This document shows, piece by piece, positions 13,228 to 22,631 of a stretch of DNA of 64,000 nt. This DNA comes from Fibrobacter sp. UWB11 (GTDB lineage Bacteria; Fibrobacterota; Fibrobacteria; Fibrobacterales; Fibrobacteraceae): NCBI RefSeq assembly GCF_900143015.1, contig NZ_FSRT01000002.1:682001-746000 (forward strand). Direction: 5' to 3'. Both the position numbers and the translations under genes were made by a program. A model generated the notes under the pieces. It had not been told where the DNA came from. It did not search any database and worked only from the letters and a program-made list of their open reading frames with translations. Positions within the stretch are counted from its first letter, which is position 1. Each line of letters begins with the position of its first letter.

Positions 13228-14943
13228 ATGGACTTAACAGCAATCAAGAAATACCCGAGCCAAATCTCGACGGCATTCAAGCGGTTTCCGCTCGCAGCGG
13301 CGTTTGCCATTTTCGCGACAATCGCATTCATCTACGTTTATGAAAGCGGTCACTCACCAACGGAATATAAATTTTCTCACTGGCTAATGATCTACCCGAT
13401 TGCAGCTTCAATGATAGCACTTTCGGTTTCGCTCGTCCAGGAATCCCGAAAAAAATTCAGCTTCCTCCCCCATATCATCGCCGGAGCCCTTTGGCTTGCC
13501 ATTTCCATCGCTCTCGTTCTTTACTTTCCGAAAAACTCTAACGATATCGGACGGACGTATGTCGGAATGACATATTCGTTTATCTACACAACCGCGTTCT
13601 TGAGCATTTTCGTAGCACCATTCTTCAAACAAAAAGACGAAAACGGATTCTGGGTATTCTTAATGAAGAATGCCAAAGCCGCTGTCGTCGCTACCGCCAT
13701 TTCCGTAGTTCTGCTCATCGCTATTGACGGCCTCCTATTCGGATTCTTCAACCTATTCGACATTAAAGTGTCTGCAAGACCTTTCGTTTATTCGGCGATT
13801 ATCAGTTCATGCACCATATTCCCCATCTTGTTCTTCTCCGGCATCCCTTCCATTGACGAGAGCCTGCAAGAAACACCCGCTTTGAACAAATTCCAGACTA
13901 GCACGAACAAGTTTATCTTTTTACCTGTCGTCTCACTCTATATTTTACTTCTTTACGCCTACATTGCAAAAATCATCATCCAATGGGAAATGCCCAAAGG
14001 AATGGTCTCCTATCTCGTTTCGGCATCCATGTTGCTCATGCTTCTGCGAGTCACTCTGATGCTCCCCGAACGCATCAATCCCAAGCAATCCTTTGAGAGC
14101 AAGCTCCTGAAAATTCTCCCCGCCGCCTGCATCCCCCTCGTCATCTTGATGTCCGTCGGCATTATACGCAGAATCTCCGATTACGGGATTTCAGAAGACC
14201 GCTATTACATTGCTGCCATCAACATCTTCTACTATGCCATTATCGCCATTTTGCTCATTGACAAAATCAAGTGCAAATCGAGATTCATCGTCATCGTCTT
14301 CTGCAGCATGTTCCTCATCGCCACAAACGGCCCGCTGAGCGCTATCAATGTCACGCACCGCATTTGGATGGGAAGCATCAAGGACGCTCTCGCCGAAGAA
14401 GGCTATAACAAGTTTCCGCTAAGCAAGGAAGAAACTGTAGAATTCGCAAGACGCGTCCAGGACAAGAGTGACCACAAAACAAACATCGCCACTTCACGAT
14501 TGGAAATTCTCAATTCCAGACACGACAAAGAACTCGCACAGAACATTCCCAATGGAGAGCCTCTCATCCTGATTTCCAGAAAATCTTCAACAACAGAAGA
14601 AGTCAACGAGTTCCTTATCAGCGCCTATATAAACAATTCCAAAAACAGCTACTTTGAGATTCCTAAAAACGCAACCCAAGTAAACCACTTTTACAAGACC
14701 TTCAATAAAGAAGATTACAAATTCCAGAGCGACACGCTATTTTTCCAATTCAAACCTAAAAAGCTAGACAAGACCTTCCACTTCTTTGTCACGAAGCTGG
14801 CACTGGAGCAAAAAAGCGTGCGATTCCTCGAAACCGAAGGTGCCAAAATCGGCGTCGAAAATTTGGACTTGACTTTATACAAGAAAGAAGAAAAAGTCAA
14901 GCACAATTACTTTAGTATCCGTGGTATCCTTTTCCTGGAGTAA
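13228..14943 (+). CDS. DUF4153-like polytopic membrane protein (first of three tandem paralogues)
   Basis: This 571-aa protein has a short cytoplasmic start (TAIKKYPSQISTAFKRFP), about ten hydrophobic segments over the first two thirds (for example IAGALWLAISIALVLYF), and a soluble C-terminal domain of about 180 residues. The FKRFP-then-membrane pattern and overall design resemble DUF4153 proteins of the Bacteroidetes-Fibrobacter lineage; function is unknown. A GGAGG box precedes the ATG. The next gene starts 3 bases after the stop with its GGAG inside this gene's end. The C-terminus (SIRGILFLE) is shared by all three paralogues. Confidence 0.75.
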   Translation: MDLTAIKKYPSQISTAFKRFPLAAAFAIFATIAFIYVYESGHSPTEYKFSHWLMIYPIAASMIALSVSLVQESRKKFSFLPHIIAGALWLAISIALVLYFPKNSNDIGRTYVGMTYSFIYTTAFLSIFVAPFFKQKDENGFWVFLMKNAKAAVVATAISVVLLIAIDGLLFGFFNLFDIKVSARPFVYSAIISSCTIFPILFFSGIPSIDESLQETPALNKFQTSTNKFIFLPVVSLYILLLYAYIAKIIIQWEMPKGMVSYLVSASMLLMLLRVTLMLPERINPKQSFESKLLKILPAACIPLVILMSVGIIRRISDYGISEDRYYIAAINIFYYAIIAILLIDKIKCKSRFIVIVFCSMFLIATNGPLSAINVTHRIWMGSIKDALAEEGYNKFPLSKEETVEFARRVQDKSDHKTNIATSRLEILNSRHDKELAQNIPNGEPLILISRKSSTTEEVNEFLISAYINNSKNSYFEIPKNATQVNHFYKTFNKEDYKFQSDTLFFQFKPKKLDKTFHFFVTKLALEQKSVRFLETEGAKIGVENLDLTLYKKEEKVKHNYFSIRGILFLE

Positions 14944-14946
14944 ATC

Positions 14947-16797
14947 ATGGTCTTAGCCGCAATCAAGAAATACCCGAGCCAAATCACGAGCGCGTTCAAA
15001 CGTTTTCCAACCGCATCGGCGTTTACGTTTCTCATATTCATCACGCTCGTCATCGAAACGAACTTGTTTTCGCTATTTGACAAGGTCTTTGGCGATAACG
15101 CCATCAAGTTCTTTACATGGCTTGCCATCTACCCCATCGCCGCTTTAATCATCTCCCTCACGACATCGCTCGTGCAGGAATCCCGGAAAAGCACGGACTG
15201 GCGGCCCCAAGCCATCGCGAGCGGCTCATGGTTCGTACTTTCCTTAACGCTAGTATTTGCACTATTCGACAAAAGCGGCGATTACCTCATCTATTTCGGA
15301 AGCGCAATCACCCTCGTCTATATAATTGCATCCTTGGGATTTTTCTTTGCGCCATTCTGGAAGGAACGTAATGAAAACGGAGTTTGGAACTTTCTACAGA
15401 AGAGCTTCAAGGCGGCTGTCGTCGCCATACTCGTCTCGGCCATTTTGCTCGGCGCTATCGAAGGTTTTGTCTTTGGTTTCGAACAACTGTTCGATGCCGA
15501 CTTTGACAGCGACTTCACCTATCTCAACATATTCTATTTCTGCGCAAGCGTAGTCGCTCCCATACTTTTCTTCACCAAAATCCCCTCCATCGAAGAATGT
15601 CTTGACGAATCCCCCACCTTGAGCAAGTTCGCATCGAGTACCATCCGCTTCTTGTTCATCCCGGTCATCACCATCGGCACACTCCTCTTCTACGCTTACA
15701 TTCTCAAGTTTATCGCCTTATGGAACATGCCAGGCGAAACACCCTCTTACTTTGTCATTAGTTTCATGATTTACATGCTCGTGCTCGTGACCGTCATGTA
15801 CCCAGTCCGTCTCACCGCCGAACAGACCTTTGAAAAACGCTTCATCAAAATAATCCCTGCCGCTTGCCTCCCCCTTGTCATCTTGATGTCCATCGACATC
15901 GACAACTCCATAAGCGCATTCGGCATCGACACAGAATATATCTACGCCATCGCACTCAACATTTATTTTTACGCCATCATCGCCATATTGCTCATCGAAA
16001 AAATCAGCCGCAAGATGCGATACATCGCCATCGTTTTCTGCGCCATGTTCTTTATCCTCACGCAACCACCGTTTAGCGCATCCAACATAAATGACCTCAT
16101 CTGGGAAAGCCGTATCGAGAACGCGCTTGCCGCACAAGGCTACAGCAAGTTCCCGCTGAGCGAAGAAGACACCAAGAATTTTATTTTCAAGCTCAAGGAA
16201 AGCAAAGACCCCGAATCGCAAAGGACGCTTGCACGATTGATTTCGCTCGAAGAATCGAACAACATATTTGTCATCACGCATTTTTCCACAAGCAAAATGT
16301 CCCTGAGCGACCTCAAACGTTTGCACCGTGAAGCATTCGAAAAGAGCAATTGCTGCGACAAAGACTCCACAAAAAAATTTGAATCTTTCGAAGCCGACAT
16401 AAGACACCCCAAGAACGAAGGCGTCGATATTCCCAAGGGAGCAAAGGAAGCCATCAACCTCGACCTCGATTTCAATAGGGACGATTTCAAGTTCGAAGGC
16501 GACACCCTCGTCTTCTGGCTATCGCTATTCGATAACGACTCCACCAAAACAGGGAAAGGCAACACAGCAAACAAAACAAGCAAGGCGGATTCCACAAAAT
16601 CCGATAAAGATGCCAACGAGAAAGATTCAAAGTACAAGACTTACACTTTCAGAATCACTAAGCAAGAACTGATGCAGGACACGCTAAAAACCATCGTAAA
16701 CGACAGGGTCACGCTCAGCATCAACAAACTGCACGCTGAACAATGGTCCGAAAAAGGGCGTTCGCTCCGCATCGAAGGGATACTGTTTATAAAGTAG
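14947..16797 (+). CDS. DUF4153-like polytopic membrane protein (second paralogue)
   Basis: This 616-aa protein has the same layout as its neighbours: an IKKYPSQITSAFKRFP start, many membrane segments, a FFAPFWKERNENGVWNFLQK loop matching FVAPFFKQKDENGFWVFLMK in the first copy, and a C-terminus ending RIEGILFIK. It is longer because of a hydrophilic Ser/Thr/Lys/Asp-rich insertion near residues 525-560 (KTGKGNTANKTSKADSTKSD). The ATG lies 3 bases past the upstream stop, so translational coupling is likely. Function is unknown. Confidence 0.75.
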   Translation: MVLAAIKKYPSQITSAFKRFPTASAFTFLIFITLVIETNLFSLFDKVFGDNAIKFFTWLAIYPIAALIISLTTSLVQESRKSTDWRPQAIASGSWFVLSLTLVFALFDKSGDYLIYFGSAITLVYIIASLGFFFAPFWKERNENGVWNFLQKSFKAAVVAILVSAILLGAIEGFVFGFEQLFDADFDSDFTYLNIFYFCASVVAPILFFTKIPSIEECLDESPTLSKFASSTIRFLFIPVITIGTLLFYAYILKFIALWNMPGETPSYFVISFMIYMLVLVTVMYPVRLTAEQTFEKRFIKIIPAACLPLVILMSIDIDNSISAFGIDTEYIYAIALNIYFYAIIAILLIEKISRKMRYIAIVFCAMFFILTQPPFSASNINDLIWESRIENALAAQGYSKFPLSEEDTKNFIFKLKESKDPESQRTLARLISLEESNNIFVITHFSTSKMSLSDLKRLHREAFEKSNCCDKDSTKKFESFEADIRHPKNEGVDIPKGAKEAINLDLDFNRDDFKFEGDTLVFWLSLFDNDSTKTGKGNTANKTSKADSTKSDKDANEKDSKYKTYTFRITKQELMQDTLKTIVNDRVTLSINKLHAEQWSEKGRSLRIEGILFIK

Positions 16798-16804
16798 AGC
16801 AAAA

Positions 16805-18514
16805 ATGCAGAAAATACTAAAAGAATACCCAAGCCTCATTCTGAACGCATTCAAGCGGTTCCCGGTTGCGTCAGCATTTGCGATTGTCACATCCTTCGCA
16901 CTTATCTTTAGCCTTGACTTCATCAATGGCAAGAATCCTTGGCTTCAGTTCTGGTTCATGGTTTATCCCGTCGTGGCGATGTTCATCTCGCTCACGACAT
17001 CGCTCATCCAGGAATACAAGAAAAATAATAGTGATAAACCCCAGAGAATTACAGGCATCGCATGGCTAGTTATTTCAGTTGCACTATTGCCTATTATAAG
17101 CATATTTGCTAGCGACGGTTTCGCTCATGGGAAAAGTTTCATAGCATCAGCCCTTGCCCTATACATTACCGCATTCATGGGTCCATTCGTTATTCCATTT
17201 TTTAAACAAAAGAACGACAACGCTTTCTGGATATTCCTACACAAGAACATGGTGGCGTTATGTACCGCCGTGGTTGTCACCATTTTCTTGACTATCGCTA
17301 TAGAAATCCTAATTGTCTTTTTTGTCATGCTACTCGGCATCAATACCTATGACCTAAATGTTTATGCATTCATCTTCTGCATAGCCACCGTATTGCCCAT
17401 ACTGTATTTTACCAATATTCCCACAATTGACGAATGCATAGAAAAGACACCCTTGGAAAGCGAATTTGCAACAAGCAAATTCAGATTCCTGTTCACACCG
17501 ATTTTCACACTTTCCATCCTCCTCTTTTACATCTACATCGTCAAGTTCATCGTCCAATGGGAATTGCCCCACGGAATGATATCATACCTAGTTTCAGTAT
17601 CCATGTTTTTCATGATCGCGACCATCACAGAAATGTACCCGGCGCATTTAAAAACAACCGCAACAATCGAAAAAAAGCTATTAAAAATATTCCCCATATT
17701 CTGCATACCCCTTGTGGTACTAATGTCCATCAGCATTCTCCGCAGAATCTCCGACTATGGGATTTCAGAAAACCGCATTTATGTGATCGTTCTCAATATT
17801 TACTTTTATATTGTTATCGCAATTCTTCTCATAGATAAGATAAAGTGCAAGTCCAGGTATCTCGCTTGCATTCTTGGCATCGGTTTCCTGATTCTCACTA
17901 TAGGACCGCTAAGCGCATCGAATATTACATACCACGTCTGGTCCAACGGTATAAAAACCGCCATTGAAAAAGAAGGTTTCAGCAATCTGCCGTTGAGCAA
18001 AGAGGAAACAAAGATATTTCTCACGGCACTCCAGAAAAAAGACGACCACAAGTCCGCACTCACTCTATCACGCATTTCATTCTTCGAACAATATTCAACC
18101 AAAAATCTAGGGAAGTTTTTCTTTACAGATGATGTATTGGATTTCGACAAAATACGTGACGAAGCCAAAGGCAAGGTAAGACCAAAATCCCCGACTACAC
18201 TACATAGCGTAAACATCTACGGACATGTTGACGACATTTTCGAAATACCGAAGAATACAAGCAAGGTTATCCCGCTAAACATGCATTTTGACAAAGATGA
18301 TTTCAAGGTGCAAAACGATTCTCTCTTTTTCCAAGTAAAGGTAAAAAGACTCGACAAAACTTTTCAATTCGCCGAACCAATCACGGACAATCCCACATCC
18401 TTCAGCACCAATGGCGCGATACTCATTATTAAACAATTTTTTCTGCTCGTACGGGATACCAATGGTGAAATCTCCTCAGATTTTACGCTCAAAGGTTTCC
18501 TATTCATGGAATAG
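16805..18514 (+). CDS. DUF4153-like polytopic membrane protein (third paralogue)
   Basis: This 569-aa protein is closest to the first copy: both share ISDYGISE and the following IDKIKCKSR stretch, and both have a KEGF/EEGY-then-PLSKEET segment at the start of the soluble domain. Membrane segments fill the first two thirds and the C-terminus is TLKGFLFME. It begins 7 bases after the second paralogue. Base composition is slightly more AT-rich than in the two upstream copies. The three genes form an operon of diverged duplicates with unknown function. Confidence 0.75.
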   Translation: MQKILKEYPSLILNAFKRFPVASAFAIVTSFALIFSLDFINGKNPWLQFWFMVYPVVAMFISLTTSLIQEYKKNNSDKPQRITGIAWLVISVALLPIISIFASDGFAHGKSFIASALALYITAFMGPFVIPFFKQKNDNAFWIFLHKNMVALCTAVVVTIFLTIAIEILIVFFVMLLGINTYDLNVYAFIFCIATVLPILYFTNIPTIDECIEKTPLESEFATSKFRFLFTPIFTLSILLFYIYIVKFIVQWELPHGMISYLVSVSMFFMIATITEMYPAHLKTTATIEKKLLKIFPIFCIPLVVLMSISILRRISDYGISENRIYVIVLNIYFYIVIAILLIDKIKCKSRYLACILGIGFLILTIGPLSASNITYHVWSNGIKTAIEKEGFSNLPLSKEETKIFLTALQKKDDHKSALTLSRISFFEQYSTKNLGKFFFTDDVLDFDKIRDEAKGKVRPKSPTTLHSVNIYGHVDDIFEIPKNTSKVIPLNMHFDKDDFKVQNDSLFFQVKVKRLDKTFQFAEPITDNPTSFSTNGAILIIKQFFLLVRDTNGEISSDFTLKGFLFME

Positions 18515-18534
18515 GAGCAATTCACAGCCTTCTC

Positions 18535-18563
18535 TGTCACCCCGCACTTGTTGCGGGGTCGCC
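18535..18563 (-). repeat. Dispersed hairpin element (copy B)
   Basis: A perfect 7-base stem CCCCGCA/TGCGGGG encloses CTTGT, and on the minus strand it is followed by TGACAGA. It lies 20 bases after the third DUF4153-like gene and could end that transcript, but it lacks a proper T-run. It is the reverse-orientation partner of copies C and D. Confidence 0.55.
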
Positions 18564-18616
18564 TATATATCTGAGATTATAAAAGACTTTTCAGCACTTT
18601 CAGCGACATAATCGGC

Positions 18617-18645
18617 TTGACTTATTCTATGCATATAACTATATT
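18617..18645 (+). promoter_or_regulatory. Sigma-70-type promoter of ahcY
   Basis: The -35 box TTGACT (18617-18622) and -10 box TATATT (18640-18645) each match five of six consensus bases and are spaced by exactly 17 bases. The start site would fall near 18652, leaving a leader of about 68 bases before ahcY. Confidence 0.75.
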
Positions 18646-18660
18646 TACGCATAAATAAGG

Positions 18661-18719
18661 GTGCGCGGATTCTCATCGCCATCTAAACGGCCGCAAAACC
18701 GCGCCAAAAGGAATAAACT
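18661..18719 (+). promoter_or_regulatory. Structured GC-rich 5' leader of ahcY (candidate cis-regulatory RNA)
   Basis: GCGCGG at 18663-18668 can pair perfectly with CCGCGC at 18699-18704, three bases before the AAGGA box (18708-18712). A second CCGC at 18691-18694 could compete for GCGG, so two alternative stems are possible; a small GCC/GGC stem can form inside the loop. ahcY genes are known targets of SAH- and SAM-type riboswitches, but I do not recognise a known class here. Confidence 0.4.
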
Positions 18720-20180
18720 ATGGAATACAAAATTAAAGATATCAACCTTGCTATTGAAGGCCGCAAGGAACTCGATTTGGCCGAAACTGAAATGCCGGGC
18801 CTGATGGCTCTCCGCAAGGAATATGCTGGCAAGAAACCGCTCGCTGGCGCCCGCATCATGGGAAGCCTCCACATGACCGTGCAGACCGCTATCCTCATCG
18901 AAACGCTCGTGGATCTCGGCGCCGACGTGCGCTGGGTGAGCTGCAACATCTTCAGTACGCAGGACAACGCCGCCGCCGCCGTGGTGGTGGGCAAGAAGGG
19001 TACTGTGGAAAATCCGCAGGGCGTGCCTGTGTTCGCCTGGAAGGGTGAATCCTTGGAAGACTACTGGGAAAACACCGCCCGCGCCCTCGTGTGGCCCGAC
19101 GGCAAGACCCCTGATCTGATCGTGGACGACGGTGGCGACGCTACCATGCTCGTGACCTGCGGTGCCGAATTCGAAGACGCGGGCAAGGTGCCTGAATTCA
19201 ACCCGGCCACCGACAGCGAAGAATGGGGCGTGTTCCTCGCCACCTGCAAGAAGATTTTCGAAAAGGATCCGAAGCAGTGGACCCGCGCTCGCGAAGCTTT
19301 GAAGGGCGTTTCCGAAGAAACTACGACCGGCGTGCATCGCCTTTACCAGATGGCCCAGGCTGGCCGCCTGAAGTTCCCGGCCATCAACGTGAACGATTCC
19401 GTGACCAAGTCCAAGTTCGACAACCTCTACGGCTGCCGCCACTCCCTCATCGATGGTATCAACCGCGCCACTGACGTGATGATGGCTGGTAAGATCGCAG
19501 TCGTCTGCGGCTACGGCGACGTGGGTAAGGGCTGCGCCCAGTCCCTCCGCGGTCAGGGCGCCCGCGTGATCATCACCGAAATCGACCCGATTTGCGCTCT
19601 GCAGGCCGCTATGGAAGGCTACGAAGTCAAGACCCTCGACGAAGTCGTTAGCTACGCCGACATCTTCGTGACCACCACCGGTAACACCGGCATCATCAGC
19701 GCCGCTCAGATGGAAAAGATGAAGAACCGCGCTATCGTGGGTAACATCGGTCACTTCGACAACGAAATCGATATGGCCGGTCTCAAAAAGATTCCGGGCA
19801 TCAAGCGCAACGAAATCAAGCCGCAGTACGACGAATGGATTTTCGCCGATGGTCACAGCATCCTTATCCTCGCTGAAGGCCGCCTGCTGAACCTCGGCTG
19901 CGCTACTGGTCACCCGAGCTTCGTGATGAGCGCAAGCTTCACGAACCAGACCATCGCTCAGATCGACCTCTGGCTCAACGCTCAGGGCAAGCAGACAGTC
20001 GCTGGTATCAAGTACGAAAGCGGCGTCGTGTACACGCTCCCGAAGATTCTCGACGAAAAGGTCGCACGCCTCCACCTCGAAAAACTCGGCGTTCACCTCA
20101 CCCGCCTCACGCAGGCTCAGGCCGACTATATCGGCGTGCCGGTCGAAGGCCCGTACAAGGCTGATCACTACAGATACTAG
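18720..20180 (+). CDS. ahcY: S-adenosylhomocysteine hydrolase
   Basis: This 486-aa NAD-dependent cytoplasmic enzyme reversibly splits S-adenosylhomocysteine into adenosine and homocysteine, clearing the by-product of methylation. The substrate domain shows [19 protein letters not shown] and [15 protein letters not shown]. The Rossmann NAD site [15 protein letters not shown] lies near residue 260, and the protein ends with the conserved [10 protein letters not shown] tail that contributes to the NAD pocket. The length fits the long form, with an insertion of about 40 residues. It has its own promoter and terminator, so it is monocistronic. Confidence 0.98.
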   Translation: MEYKIKDINLAIEGRKELDLAETEMPGLMALRKEYAGKKPLAGARIMGSLHMTVQTAILIETLVDLGADVRWVSCNIFSTQDNAAAAVVVGKKGTVENPQGVPVFAWKGESLEDYWENTARALVWPDGKTPDLIVDDGGDATMLVTCGAEFEDAGKVPEFNPATDSEEWGVFLATCKKIFEKDPKQWTRAREALKGVSEETTTGVHRLYQMAQAGRLKFPAINVNDSVTKSKFDNLYGCRHSLIDGINRATDVMMAGKIAVVCGYGDVGKGCAQSLRGQGARVIITEIDPICALQAAMEGYEVKTLDEVVSYADIFVTTTGNTGIISAAQMEKMKNRAIVGNIGHFDNEIDMAGLKKIPGIKRNEIKPQYDEWIFADGHSILILAEGRLLNLGCATGHPSFVMSASFTNQTIAQIDLWLNAQGKQTVAGIKYESGVVYTLPKILDEKVARLHLEKLGVHLTRLTQAQADYIGVPVEGPYKADHYRY

Positions 20181-20220
20181 ACGAGAGAACGGCGCTAACG
20201 CGCCTACAGACGAAAGAAAA

Positions 20221-20257
20221 TATCCCCGTGCAATTTAAAATGCGCGGGGATTTTTTT
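20221..20257 (+). terminator. Rho-independent terminator of ahcY
   Basis: ATCCCCGTGCA and TGCGCGGGGAT pair around AATTTAAAA with one mismatch, followed by seven T residues. It ends the ahcY transcript and touches the end of the convergent gene at 20259. Confidence 0.9.
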
Positions 20258-20258
20258 C

Positions 20259-21521
20259 CTATAGAATGGAAAATCCGAACGTAAGCGGAATCGTCACCTT
20301 CGCGTTCCCGGACTCCACCTCGCCAAACGTCATCTGGCCAACATAGTCCCTGATCGCATTATCGAATTCCTCGTAGCCGGTCGAGGAATAAGCGACGGTT
20401 GGACGGGCAACTTCACCGCTCGGGGCAATCTCAAATCTCAAGACAACGCGGCCTTTGAATCTGGGTTTCTTCTTCAAGAACTTGTTGTAAATGTGTTCCA
20501 ATCCTGGCGACCGCTGGCGCATGGTTTCCGCAACATCTTCGGCGGAACGTGAACCGCGCACCTTAACATCTTTTGTCCACAGAAACTCGACCCAGCCGAA
20601 AGCCTTAGCTTTATAGTCCTTCATCCTGCCAGCCGACTCCGTAAAAAACTTATCGCTAAATTTTTTCGAAATTTTCTTCCTGACAGTCTCCTCCATTATA
20701 CTCGGGCGTGTCTCAACAAGCCTTAAATCACCGCTAGGATTAATCTTTGGACGCTCTAAACCGGACAACCGGTAAATTTCTTGATGGGCCCATTCCATTG
20801 CACTAATGCGAAAAGCTTCATCCAGTTCATAAACATCGACCCAGACGTACTTGAATCCTATTTCCTTCAACGCAGTTATCAAGGGGGTCAATTCATGGAA
20901 CCTATTCTGCCTAAAGAAACTGCCATCGATGCATAAAGTAATCCTGTCAGCGTCCCACCTGTCAGCATACGCCTCGCGAACACGAATCAATGTGCTGACA
21001 ATAACATCAAACGCAGAAAGCGGAGCGATAGCGGCATCTCCCCGCCATATCCTTCGCATAGAATTCGGGGAAAGCGTAGCAAGCGAATCCCCTTCGGCAG
21101 GCAATTTCAAATCCCTCGGCGGAATCACGCCCAAGTCACCCTCCCCCTCCATGCTGAGAAAATCGCCTTTGCCATCAACATAGACGCTATCCGGCGTCGC
21201 GACCAGTGCCGAATACATATAACGGGGGAACGGATAATAGACCGCCCAAAGGAGACGCCCCGGATCCTCTTCGAAATCCTTCTCGATTGCCGCATAGCGA
21301 TGTGCGTACGGATAATCAAGAACCTTATAATACACACTCGGGATAGGAAACCAGCCAAGGGCACCGACAACAAGATAGTCATCGCGCACGTTGACGTTAA
21401 GCATCAGGTCCTGCTCCCAGCAGTGGCCATAGCCAAAGCAAAGCGACACCACAACCGCAAGGGCAAAGAGGAGCCGACTCTTTTTGCTCAATCCGTTTTC
21501 GTTACAAGCAAATTTACTCAT
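20259..21521 (-). CDS. Secreted protein with TonB/AgmX-like C-terminal domain
   Basis: This 420-aa protein has a basic start and hydrophobic segment (LLFALAVVVSLCFGYGHCW) that looks like a signal peptide or anchor. The last 70 residues, from GRVVLRFEIAPSGEVARPTV to VTIPLTFGFSIL, match the TonB/AgmX C-terminal pattern used to couple inner-membrane energy to outer-membrane partners. A middle part (about 165-225: DRITLCIDGSFF, LTPLITALKEIGFKYVWVDV) recalls the ExbD periplasmic fold. No exbB or exbD gene is adjacent. The C-terminal assignment is fair; the ExbD resemblance is weak. Confidence 0.65.
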   Translation of the reverse strand: MSKFACNENGLSKKSRLLFALAVVVSLCFGYGHCWEQDLMLNVNVRDDYLVVGALGWFPIPSVYYKVLDYPYAHRYAAIEKDFEEDPGRLLWAVYYPFPRYMYSALVATPDSVYVDGKGDFLSMEGEGDLGVIPPRDLKLPAEGDSLATLSPNSMRRIWRGDAAIAPLSAFDVIVSTLIRVREAYADRWDADRITLCIDGSFFRQNRFHELTPLITALKEIGFKYVWVDVYELDEAFRISAMEWAHQEIYRLSGLERPKINPSGDLRLVETRPSIMEETVRKKISKKFSDKFFTESAGRMKDYKAKAFGWVEFLWTKDVKVRGSRSAEDVAETMRQRSPGLEHIYNKFLKKKPRFKGRVVLRFEIAPSGEVARPTVAYSSTGYEEFDNAIRDYVGQMTFGEVESGNAKVTIPLTFGFSIL

Positions 21522-21622
21522 AGGACTTTATGCTAAATATAAAGCAAGCCATTACAAAAACCAAGCAAAAAAAAAACGTTTTCCTGCCAATTTTCAAAAA
21601 CTAATCAGCGCGGGAATTTTTA

Positions 21623-21814
21623 TTACCTATTCCATCCGGAATGCCCTTCGCCATAGGCAACGCCACCGCCATTGTCATCATAGCCGCCCAACGACGAAGT
21701 GCTTTTCACGCCGAGCCAACCGCGCATTCTCTTAATCCGTGCGGAATCTTTTGCGACTTCAGCACTCGCGTTCCCTTGCAAGTCGGAGTTCTTTTTATCA
21801 GGATTCTCAGCCAT
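21623..21814 (-). CDS. Small hydrophilic glycine-rich protein, unknown function
   Basis: A 63-aa frame starts at an ATG with GGAG nine bases upstream, which chooses this start. The N-terminal half is charged (AENPDKKNSDLQGNASAEVA), followed by a basic stretch (RIKRMRGWLGVK) and a Gly/Tyr/Ser-rich end (LGGYDDNGGGVAYGEGHSGW). There is no signal peptide or membrane segment. I do not recognise a family. The good ribosome site supports it as a real gene. Confidence 0.5.
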   Translation of the reverse strand: MAENPDKKNSDLQGNASAEVAKDSARIKRMRGWLGVKSTSSLGGYDDNGGGVAYGEGHSGWNR

Positions 21815-21898
21815 GTCATAAATCTCCTGCAAGAATTTTCACCCTTGTAAAAATATAGCTATTTACGAAAAAGCCAAAAACAGACAACATCTTAAAAA

Positions 21899-22420
21899 TC
21901 AATGACCCGAGAACTGAGTCAACGATTCTACGCGATATCCCGAAAGAACATCACGTCCTTTAAGATCGGTAAGTTCTATAATAAAAGCACAACACTCCAC
22001 TTTGCCGCCCACTTTTTCGATAAGATGTATCGCAGCCTGCGCGGTGCCGCCAGTAGCAAGCAAGTCATCGATAATCACAACGCGTTCACCCGGCTTAACG
22101 GCATCTTTGTGAATTTCAATGCAAGCCGTACCGTATTCCAAATCGTACGTGATACCAACAGTTTCACGCGGGAGTTTCCCTTTTTTGCGCACAGGCACAA
22201 ACGGTTTGTGGAAATGTTCTGCTATTGAAACGCCGAAAAAAAAGCCACGCGCTTCAAGCCCAGCAACAACATCAAACTCAACCTTTTCGAGCCTTTCGTA
22301 AAGGCTATCGAGTGTCAACTTGAGCGCATCGGCATTTCCCAAAATTCCAGTAATATCGCGGAAAAGAACACCCTTCTTTGGAAAATCAGGAACAGAAATA
22401 ATATAGTCTTCAATTTTCAT
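21899..22420 (-). CDS. apt: Adenine phosphoribosyltransferase
   Basis: This 173-aa purine salvage enzyme converts adenine and PRPP to AMP. Family features are the start IEDYIISVPDFPKKGVLFRD, the AGLEARGFFFG segment and the PRPP-binding motif VVIIDDLLATGGTA. The ATG at 22418-22420 is chosen over upstream codons because GGAGGG lies six bases before it and the family begins at this point. It recycles adenine and so is functionally related to ahcY nearby, but it is transcribed separately. Confidence 0.95.
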   Translation of the reverse strand: MKIEDYIISVPDFPKKGVLFRDITGILGNADALKLTLDSLYERLEKVEFDVVAGLEARGFFFGVSIAEHFHKPFVPVRKKGKLPRETVGITYDLEYGTACIEIHKDAVKPGERVVIIDDLLATGGTAQAAIHLIEKVGGKVECCAFIIELTDLKGRDVLSGYRVESLTQFSGH

Positions 22421-22631
22421 GATGTACCCTCCAACTTTATATTTCAATAATAACATTTTTATAGAAGTAAGCACCAAACACCCTCAGTGTTATGCCTAGA
22501 TTTTTTTCGCAATTTTATACAATTTTTTCAGAAAGTCCTTTTATAAAATACAGGTACAAACACGGCGCAGTTTCGACAAGCATCGCAAACTTTCAAAGTT
22601 GCGCTACACATTCGAATAAAAGGACAACTTC

